From Porticoccaceae bacterium (GTDB taxonomy: Bacteria > Pseudomonadota > Gammaproteobacteria > Pseudomonadales > Porticoccaceae), in NCBI GenBank assembly GCA_023255165.1, contig JALRJD010000328.1, positions 1 through 32,400 of the forward strand: DNA of 32,400 bases, in the 5' to 3' direction. Below the pieces are notes generated by a model. That model had not been told where the DNA came from, did not search any database, and saw only the letters and a list, made by a program, of their open reading frames with translations. A program made the translations under genes and the position numbers. Numbering within the stretch: the first letter of the stretch is position 1; every line of letters starts with the position of its first letter. Shown one piece after another: positions 26,180-32,400 of the stretch.

Positions 26180-27505
26180 ATGGAACTACAACGCATTCTG
26201 GCCCGAGACACCCGCAGCGCAATGGAAAAAGTGCTCAACCTCTATGGTGAAGACGCGATGATTGTCGCCAACAACAAAGTCAAAGGTCAGACTGAAATTA
26301 TTGTCGCAATCGATCTGGTATCCGAGGTGAAAGCGGCACTCAGCAAAGCGCCGGAACAGGCGGCCATTGTTCACAAAACGATCAATCACGACATCAGCAG
26401 CTTTGGCTCGCTGATCGAAGCGCAAATATCCGGCCAGGCCGGAGCGCCAGCGCAGGATGCTGTTGAAGACAGTGCCACAGACAGCGCAATGACGTTTGGC
26501 ACCGCCTTTCAACCCGTCAGCGAAATCATTAGCGCTCCGCCGAAGCCCGCGCGAGATCCATTGATTGAGACCCCTCTGGAGCAGGTCAGCCAGGCTCTGA
26601 ATGGCGAAAACTACAAAGAGGCCGCCGACCGCGAATACTTAAAAGCCCGCGAGATTGTCGATCTGGTGAAACAGGAGCTGAGCCTGATGCGCAGCGAATT
26701 TAAACTGGCACAACAAAAAGATTCCTGGAGCGGCACCCTGGCGGTTGCCGAAGAGATGCGCCCGCTGGTTGAAGCATTTAATGAAACCGGTATGCCTCTG
26801 GGTCTGCGCGAATCGGTGATTGAAGTGATCAACCAGAGTACTTCAATGAGTGAGGCCATCGCGGAAATCAACTCTGCGATTGGCGATGAGATCGAATCTG
26901 TCGATCTGCTCGATAACCTGCACGGCGTGCATATTATTGCCGGCAGTTCCGGATCTGGTAAAACCCTGATGGCCGGCCGTTTGGCGAAACAGATGGCGCA
27001 AAAGTACGGCGAGGACCAGGTGGCACTGATCAGCTTTAACGATGCCCGCATCGGCGCCTGGGCCCAGACACAATTAATTGGCTCACAGGCCGGAGTAGAG
27101 ACCTTTCGCGCCAGTTCGATCGACATGCTGATGCAGCTGGTCGCCGAAATCGGCGAACGCAAATTGGTACTGATTGACACCTCCGGCGTCGATATCGAAA
27201 GCCATATCAACCAACTCGGCAGCGTGCTGCCCGAGGCGCAAAAACATCTGGTGGTGGCGGCGGATGCATCGGAAGCGTCGGCAAAACGACAGTTGAAAAG
27301 TGATGGCGTGCAGTGGGATTCGGTGATGCTTTCGCGCTTCGAAGGTGATGTTCATCCCTGGGCGGTTATCTATCTGTTATTAAGTAATCCGGTGCCACTG
27401 TCAGTGGCTGCGATGCATCCAACCATTGCCGACAGCGCGACCCCGCTGGACGGATTTAGACTGGCGGAGCAGGCTCTTTCGCAACTGCCTCTGCGCTTCG
27501 TTTAA
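26180..27505 (+). CDS. flhF: Flagellar biosynthesis GTPase FlhF
   Basis: N-terminal ILARDTRSAMEKVLNLYGEDAMIVANNKVKGQTEIIVA; SRP-type GTPase motifs AGSSGSGKTLMAGRLA and LVLIDTSG. Confidence 0.95.
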   Translation: MELQRILARDTRSAMEKVLNLYGEDAMIVANNKVKGQTEIIVAIDLVSEVKAALSKAPEQAAIVHKTINHDISSFGSLIEAQISGQAGAPAQDAVEDSATDSAMTFGTAFQPVSEIISAPPKPARDPLIETPLEQVSQALNGENYKEAADREYLKAREIVDLVKQELSLMRSEFKLAQQKDSWSGTLAVAEEMRPLVEAFNETGMPLGLRESVIEVINQSTSMSEAIAEINSAIGDEIESVDLLDNLHGVHIIAGSSGSGKTLMAGRLAKQMAQKYGEDQVALISFNDARIGAWAQTQLIGSQAGVETFRASSIDMLMQLVAEIGERKLVLIDTSGVDIESHINQLGSVLPEAQKHLVVAADASEASAKRQLKSDGVQWDSVMLSRFEGDVHPWAVIYLLLSNPVPLSVAAMHPTIADSATPLDGFRLAEQALSQLPLRFV

Positions 27506-27545
27506 GCGCGCATTTCGTTTGACTAGGTATGGGGGATAAACGAAA

Positions 27546-27665
27546 ATGGACGCTTCCAGCATAAAAAGAATAAATGTAGCTGCACAGCCATACCGGCAGC
27601 CTATTCAGCAAAGCACTTCAATATTTTCAGCACAGGGATCTTCAGTGCGCCAGGCGCGGCTTTAG
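27546..27665 (+). CDS. Candidate 39-aa small ORF between flhF and flhG
   Basis: MDASSIKRINVAAQPYRQPIQQSTSIFSAQGSSVRQARL*; GGGGGA 9 nt upstream of the ATG; in frame with flhG. Confidence 0.35.
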   Translation: MDASSIKRINVAAQPYRQPIQQSTSIFSAQGSSVRQARL

Positions 27666-27719
27666 ATTGCGCGTGTACAACCAATAGCATTAATTTCACA
27701 CGAGTTGAAATAAATAACT

Positions 27720-28547
27720 ATGAGCACAGCGGCCACACAGATTATCGGCGTTGCCAGCGGCAAAGGGGGAGTCGGCAAGACCACCGTCTCCATTAACCTC
27801 GCCGTGAAACTGGCATCGCTCGGTAAAAAGGTGATGATCTTTGACGCCGACCTGGGGCTGGCAAATGCCCAGCTGGCGCTCGGTATCCGTGCGCCCTTCA
27901 ATTTTAGCCATGTACTGTCTGGCGAGAAAACCCTGAGCGAAGTGATTATTGAAGGGCCGTCCGGCGTCAAGCTGGTGCCCGGTGCCAGTGGTATCCAGCG
28001 CATGGCGGCGCTGGGGCCGCAAGAAACGGCAGGCATTATCCAGGTATTTTCCGAGCTCGAAGACGAGCTGGACTATCTGATTGTCGATGTGGCGGCCGGA
28101 CTTTCCGATTCTGTTATGGCCTTTATGAGCGCCTGCCAATACCGGGTGGTGGTACTGAAAAACGAGCCCTACTCAATTGCCGACGCCTACAGCACCATCA
28201 AGGTAATGATGCAGGAATACAACCTCGACCGTATTTACCTGGTACCCAACGGCGTTGAATCACAACGTGAAGGCCAGCGTCTCTACACCAGCATTAATAC
28301 CGTGGTGCAAAACTTCCTCAACGGGCAGGTTAAATATTTGCACTCGATCAGCGCCGACAGCATGGTGGTACAGGCGATGAAGGCCTCGCAGCCACTGGTC
28401 TCGTACTCCCCCGCTTCACTTGCCGCGAGGGATTTTGGCGATCTGGCCAAGAGAATTATGCAGCTCGAGCCGGATGTTCCACTGAATGGCAATATCCAGT
28501 TTTTTGTTGAACGTGTTGCTGCGCAATTGGCAGCCAAGGTTTCGTAA
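27720..28547 (+). CDS. fleN: Flagellar number regulator FlhG/FleN, MinD-like ATPase
   Basis: IIGVASGKGGVGKTTVSINLAVKLASLGKKVMIFDADLGLANAQLALGI; synteny with flhF and fliA. Confidence 0.96.
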   Translation: MSTAATQIIGVASGKGGVGKTTVSINLAVKLASLGKKVMIFDADLGLANAQLALGIRAPFNFSHVLSGEKTLSEVIIEGPSGVKLVPGASGIQRMAALGPQETAGIIQVFSELEDELDYLIVDVAAGLSDSVMAFMSACQYRVVVLKNEPYSIADAYSTIKVMMQEYNLDRIYLVPNGVESQREGQRLYTSINTVVQNFLNGQVKYLHSISADSMVVQAMKASQPLVSYSPASLAARDFGDLAKRIMQLEPDVPLNGNIQFFVERVAAQLAAKVS

Positions 28548-28549
28548 TT

Positions 28550-29275
28550 ATGTCTGACGCCAGAGTCTACGAAGAAATCCAGAACGGCAGTCAGCCCAGC
28601 ACCTCGCTGGTTGACCATATCGGGCTGGTCAAGCGCGTGGCTCTGCACCTTAAAGCCCGGCTACCCGCCTTTATGGAGCTCGAAGAACTGATTCAGGTTG
28701 GCATGATCGGTCTGATTGAAGCGGACAAATCCTTTGATGGCAGCAAGGGCGTCGACTTTGAAGTATTTGCCAAAAATCGTATTCGCGGCGCTATTCTCGA
28801 TCAGGTGCGCAAGATGTCTTATCTGCCGCGCTCGGCGATTGTCAGCATTCGCGAACACAATGAGGCCACCGAGGCGCTGACCGGCGAACTCGGCCGCGCA
28901 CCAACTCAGTCGGAGCTGGCCGATTTTATGGGTAAAGACCCGGAGACGTTCCAGAAAGAGCGCACCCACGCGCACCGGTTTCAGACGGTATCGCTGGAAA
29001 CCCAGTTGCCGGAATCTGTCGATCTGCCCACCGCCTATGGCAATGAGCAGGAAGATGGACTGGTGGAAGAACAATTTATGCAGGCGCTGGCGACCTCCAT
29101 CGGCAATCTGCCAGAGCGCGACCGCACCGTGGTCTCGCTCTACTATGTCGAAGAGATGAACCTCAAGGAAATCGGCGCGGTGCTGGAAATCAGTGAGTCC
29201 AGAGTGAGCCAAATTCTCTCCGCTTGCGTTAATAAACTGCGCGTGCAAATGCATGACCATGTTTCAGATGAATAA
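28550..29275 (+). CDS. fliA: RNA polymerase sigma-28 factor FliA
   Basis: LIQVGMIGLIEADKSFDGSKGVDFEVFAKNRIRGAILDQVRKMSYLPRSA; LPERDRTVVSLYYVEEMNLKEIGAVLEISESRVSQI. Confidence 0.98.
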   Translation: MSDARVYEEIQNGSQPSTSLVDHIGLVKRVALHLKARLPAFMELEELIQVGMIGLIEADKSFDGSKGVDFEVFAKNRIRGAILDQVRKMSYLPRSAIVSIREHNEATEALTGELGRAPTQSELADFMGKDPETFQKERTHAHRFQTVSLETQLPESVDLPTAYGNEQEDGLVEEQFMQALATSIGNLPERDRTVVSLYYVEEMNLKEIGAVLEISESRVSQILSACVNKLRVQMHDHVSDE

Positions 29276-29289
29276 ATCAGGATAATAAA

Positions 29290-29826
29290 ATGGTATTACC
29301 CATACTCAAGAACAGGGCGATCAAGAAAGCCATGGAGAACGCCAAAGCCTCCTATATCAAGGCGGCTGAAATGAATGGTGTCTCCCGTGAATCGAGAATC
29401 TTCAAATCACGTATTGGCGGTCGCTGCCGGGTTCACCTGGACAAGGTTTTTGTCGAGGGCGCTGAGTACTCCGAGGTCTACCATGAAGCCTGTTTGACAG
29501 CGATATCCGAGGGCAATGAGAAGCCCGAGATGCCTTCGCCAAAACCGTTTCAAACGGTCAAGTCGAACAACGAAACCATCTACACCTACGTGCCATCAGA
29601 ATTTGCCCAGGAAATGTACGCCCTCGGTAATCTCTACCAGGCGGCGCAGATTTCGCCCACCGAAACATTGAAAATGGGTCAGGAACTGGCCGACAGAGTC
29701 AGCTTTGATCTGGGTCTTGAAGAGCCCTTTACCGCGTTGCAGTTTCTGCGCGATGAGCTTGAGGATTCGGAAACCGATGCAGAGGATGCCGACAGCGACG
29801 GTGCGGAGTCTGACTCCAGCTCGTAA
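29290..29826 (+). CDS. Hypothetical cytoplasmic protein with acidic C-terminal tail
   Basis: 178-aa ORF 14 nt after fliA, same strand, with low-complexity acidic tail ELEDSETDAEDADSDGAESDSSS. Confidence 0.8.
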   Translation: MVLPILKNRAIKKAMENAKASYIKAAEMNGVSRESRIFKSRIGGRCRVHLDKVFVEGAEYSEVYHEACLTAISEGNEKPEMPSPKPFQTVKSNNETIYTYVPSEFAQEMYALGNLYQAAQISPTETLKMGQELADRVSFDLGLEEPFTALQFLRDELEDSETDAEDADSDGAESDSSS

Positions 29827-29841
29827 ACCGGGGGTTACATT

Positions 29842-30468
29842 ATGACAACTGTTCTTCTTCTGGCTGTGCTCTTTGGTAGCGTTATCGCGATCATTTTGAT
29901 GGTCTATCTGATTGATCGCGTGAAGCGTCTGGAATTGCTTTCTATTCAAGCCAGCAGCAGCCAAGGCGAACCCGCCGCCGTGGCGGCGGACAATGGTTTT
30001 CTCGGACTCTCGGGCAAAACCTTGTGGGACGCAATGTCTGGCAAAGTACCGGAAGGGTTTAACGAAGCCGACCTGACCGCGTTAAAAAGCCGCTTTGAAT
30101 TTGTACTGCAAAATCATATTGAGACATTGTTTAAGCTCGGCAAAAAAGATCGCAGTGCCGGCAACAATCCGGAAACGCCAAAAAATCCGATTGAAATCTC
30201 CACCCTGCGCGGCACCATCGCCTCGTGGATTCCCGCACAACATGCGTCGACAATCTACAAGGCAGGTCATGAATCGGTGGACGCCGATGACATTACCATC
30301 AACCGCTTAAAAGCCGATATAGACGAAGCCACTGACGTGCTGTTCTCACGAACCGGGCTGACCATCAAGCAGCCTTTCTCGGAAAGATTGCTGGCAGCAG
30401 CAACCGTTGCCCTGCCCAGTGCCGCAATGCTCGATGAAATTGAAGAGGAACCGCCAGAGGAAATCTAG
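29842..30468 (+). CDS. Hypothetical single-TM protein
   Basis: N-terminal TM MTTVLLLAVLFGSVIAIILMVYLIDRV followed by a soluble domain; 15 nt after the previous ORF. Confidence 0.8.
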   Translation: MTTVLLLAVLFGSVIAIILMVYLIDRVKRLELLSIQASSSQGEPAAVAADNGFLGLSGKTLWDAMSGKVPEGFNEADLTALKSRFEFVLQNHIETLFKLGKKDRSAGNNPETPKNPIEISTLRGTIASWIPAQHASTIYKAGHESVDADDITINRLKADIDEATDVLFSRTGLTIKQPFSERLLAAATVALPSAAMLDEIEEEPPEEI

Positions 30469-30476
30469 CGGATCGG

Positions 30477-30507
30477 CTGACAGACATCGGCTATTGATGT
30501 CTGTCAG
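30477..30507. terminator. Hairpin between convergent genes, probable bidirectional terminator
   Basis: 12-bp perfect stem CTGACAGACATC-N7-GATGTCTGTCAG; weak T tract. Confidence 0.65.
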
Positions 30508-30514
30508 TTGTTGA

Positions 30515-30548
30515 TAACGCTTGGGCTGCTGCTTAACGCTTGGGCTGC
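30515..30548. repeat. Direct repeat, 15 nt x2 with 19-nt period, including a stop codon
   Basis: taacgcttgggctgc at 30515-30529 and 30534-30548. The second copy is the last codons and stop (QPKR*) of the minus-strand gene ending at 30533. Confidence 0.9.
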
Positions 30549-31555
30549 ACTGAAATCAGCGGATAGACCACAATCGATGGCGCCGGTTCCGGCTCGGGTT
30601 TGCCCTCCGACTGACGTGCCTCCTCCAATGCCACCTGGCGACTCAGCACATCGAGATATTTCTCCCGCTCCAGAGTAATCAGTGCCTCGACATCGGCATT
30701 TAGCTTCTGCACATTGCTGACGCGGCCTTCAAGAGATTTCATCTGCTTGCCCAGTGCACCCACCGATTTGGAAAGATTGTTAACAATCGTTGCCTGACCC
30801 TCAAGGTCTTTGCTCAGACTGGTGACCTGCGCCACCACCTGATCGGTTTTCTCGCCCACCTGACGGGCGGCAAGATCCGGAACCTCGGTGGCCAATGAAC
30901 GGGCCGAGACTTCACTGCGCGAAACCGCTTCGATCAACAGCATCTGACGCTCGGCAAACTGGGCCTGGCGGCCGGCAAGTTGTTCAATTGAAAAGCGCAG
31001 CTGCTCAAAGGTGGTCAACGCACTGTTCATCTGCACAATGCGCTTGCTCACCGCCACCAGCATGGAGTCAACCTGGGAAACACGGCTGGCCAGCTGGAAA
31101 GAGATAAAACCATAGACAAAAACCGCGATCACCAATGACGACACCGCACCAATCATCACGCGATTGGCGAGCAGAGCACTTTTTTCGCTGGCGCTGTTCA
31201 GGGAATCGACACGGGCCTGGATTTGATCAATGCCTTTTTTCAGCGCGGCAGACGCCTTGCGGCTGACATCCGCGGCGCCGTTGGTCGCCTCTGCGGTTTC
31301 CAGCACGCCCGGGAGCAGCGCATCGATACGCTCGGAGATTTTATCGACAGCGGCATTAAAACTTTCAGCACCGTCTGCGGCCAGAGGATCATTGTCTTCA
31401 GTTAGCTCTGCAGACACGCCAGCGTCCTGTTCCGCGTTTTTTACGTCGGCGTCGCCAATGGCCTCTGGGCTTTCAGCACTGTCAATTGTCGCATCCAGAG
31501 CCGCTTTATCCTGGGCTGGGTCGTCTACTGTCTCTTCAGGTTTTTTATCACTCAT
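30533..31555 (-). CDS. Hypothetical bitopic membrane protein: acidic N-terminus, one TM, long coiled coil
   Basis: TM VMIGAVSSLVIAVFVYGFISFQLA; heptad-like C-terminal region (SLSKDLEGQATIVNNLSKSVGALGKQMKSLEGRVSNVQKLNADVEALI). Confidence 0.8.
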   Translation of the reverse strand: MSDKKPEETVDDPAQDKAALDATIDSAESPEAIGDADVKNAEQDAGVSAELTEDNDPLAADGAESFNAAVDKISERIDALLPGVLETAEATNGAADVSRKASAALKKGIDQIQARVDSLNSASEKSALLANRVMIGAVSSLVIAVFVYGFISFQLASRVSQVDSMLVAVSKRIVQMNSALTTFEQLRFSIEQLAGRQAQFAERQMLLIEAVSRSEVSARSLATEVPDLAARQVGEKTDQVVAQVTSLSKDLEGQATIVNNLSKSVGALGKQMKSLEGRVSNVQKLNADVEALITLEREKYLDVLSRQVALEEARQSEGKPEPEPAPSIVVYPLISVQPKR

Positions 31556-31572
31556 AGCAGGTCCGAAAGCGT

Positions 31573-31890
31573 TTATCCGTCAGTAAATTTTAAATCTCTC
31601 AACTGACTAAAAATATCGGCAGTAACGCGCTTTACTTTAGCGATCCGGGCGCTAAAAACACCACTGTAGGGAGCTCTAACCGGTTGCTTGTTACTCTCCT
31701 GGTTATGCGGAGCTGCAACCGTCGCGGAGGTGAACTTTATAATCTGGCGCGGCTCGCTGAGAGGCACAAAAACAATATTGGCCGGCGTTGGCGACGCGGT
31801 TTGATCACCAGGCGCAACCGTGACCGACTGGGCAGTGCCACCGCGGGTAAATAACTCATCCGCTGCTGTATCTGTCGCTGTATCGTTCAT
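31573..31890 (-). CDS. Hypothetical protein, 105 aa
   Basis: ORF in tandem with the downstream gene (17-nt gap); no recognised motif. Confidence 0.6.
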   Translation of the reverse strand: MNDTATDTAADELFTRGGTAQSVTVAPGDQTASPTPANIVFVPLSEPRQIIKFTSATVAAPHNQESNKQPVRAPYSGVFSARIAKVKRVTADIFSQLRDLKFTDG

Positions 31891-31924
31891 AGTAACTACC
31901 TATTGAAAAAACCTGCGCCTCAAA

Positions 31925-31995
31925 GAAAGCCCTTAGCGCGGGAGAAAGCCCTTAGCGCGGGAGAAAGCCCTTAGCGCGGGAGAAAGCCCTTAGCG
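31925..31995. repeat. Tandem repeat, 19-nt unit, 3.7 copies
   Basis: gaaagcccttagcgcggga x3 perfect plus a 14-nt partial that contains the stop codon of the SPOR-like gene. Confidence 0.95.
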
Positions 31996-32400
31996 TCTTA
32001 CAATACTTTGCAACTGCGGTGCGCCGCGGATCCAATAATCCGCGGGCATGCCCGGATTTTGGGTAAAGGATGCGGCGGCGGGCCTGGAACCAAATGGCCC
32101 GGAGACAACCGCGTAAACATTTTTCTGACTCAACCGCACCGGCACAACCATGGCCTGATTTAGCGCCGGATAGCGTGCGCTGTAGGCCTTGGCCGCAGCT
32201 TCAGTGCTGAGCACAATATGCTGCACAAAATAGTTATTGGGTGGAGCCTCAGCAATCCGCGCCACCGCTAATTGCAGTTCTGTTTGCACGGCTGGCAACG
32301 TGGCGGTTACTGGCTCTGGATCTGCTACGGGCTCTGAATCTGCTACACCATCAAATGCGGATGAGTGATATAATCTTAACTTAAACATAGCACCATCAGC
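31990..32400 (-). CDS. SPOR-like domain protein, C-terminal part; frame remains open to the window edge
   Basis: NNYFVQHIVLSTEAAAKAYSARYPALNQAMVVPVRLSQKNVYAVVSGPFGSRPAAASF...YWIRGAPQLQSIVRR fits the SPOR pattern (YxVxxGxFxxxxxA). Upstream codons A-D-G-A stay in frame, so the start is uncertain. Confidence 0.65.
   Translation of the reverse strand, partial: ADGAMFKLRLYHSSAFDGVADSEPVADPEPVTATLPAVQTELQLAVARIAEAPPNNYFVQHIVLSTEAAAKAYSARYPALNQAMVVPVRLSQKNVYAVVSGPFGSRPAAASFTQNPGMPADYWIRGAPQLQSIVRR
32312..32346 (-). repeat. Intragenic repeat, 18-nt period, encoding VADSEP/VADPEP
   Basis: ggctctggatctgctac (32312-32328) and ggctctgaatctgctac (32330-32346). Confidence 0.75.

Noticed and set aside
26611-27210. 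199-aa minus-strand ORF opposite flhF
   Set aside because: Shadow ORF, Ser/Arg/Ile-rich, antisense to the FlhF GTPase domain.
28661-29260. 199-aa minus-strand ORF opposite fliA
   Set aside because: Antisense shadow of a conserved sigma factor; no recognisable motif.

Overview
This window is mostly a polar-type flagellar gene cluster from a gammaproteobacterium-like genome. The lineage is inferred from gene order, and no database search was possible. The left edge holds a partial TRAP-transporter small permease (dctQ-like, minus strand) with an apparent 1-nt frameshift. It is followed by flaG and two short flagellin genes on the plus strand, then a long minus-strand block fliD-flgL-flgK-flgJ-flgI-flgH-flgG-flgF-flgE-flgD-flgC-flgB. 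Divergent flgA, flgM and flgN follow. Next is a minus-strand operon: flgP-like lipoprotein, flgT-like, a FimV/LysM-like small protein, a FliK-like protein and an FlhB C-terminal homologue (FlhX-like). The plus-strand set flhA-flhF-flhG(fleN)-fliA comes next. fliA is followed by two uncharacterised ORFs, not by the chemotaxis genes often found there. These converge on three minus-strand genes: a TM/coiled-coil protein, an unknown ORF, and a SPOR-like ORF at the window edge. I read good sigma-54 and sigma-28 promoter matches directly from the sequence. Points worth a second look: the two flagellins carry different promoter classes and the sigma-54 one has a two-hairpin leader; many short tandem duplications, several including stop codons; very large FlgE/FlgK with minimal flagellins; a 39-codon in-frame small ORF between flhF and flhG; the FliK-like/FlhX/FimV-LysM/H-ring operon; and the unknown gene set next to fliA. 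I see no phage, transposon, CRISPR, tRNA or rRNA.
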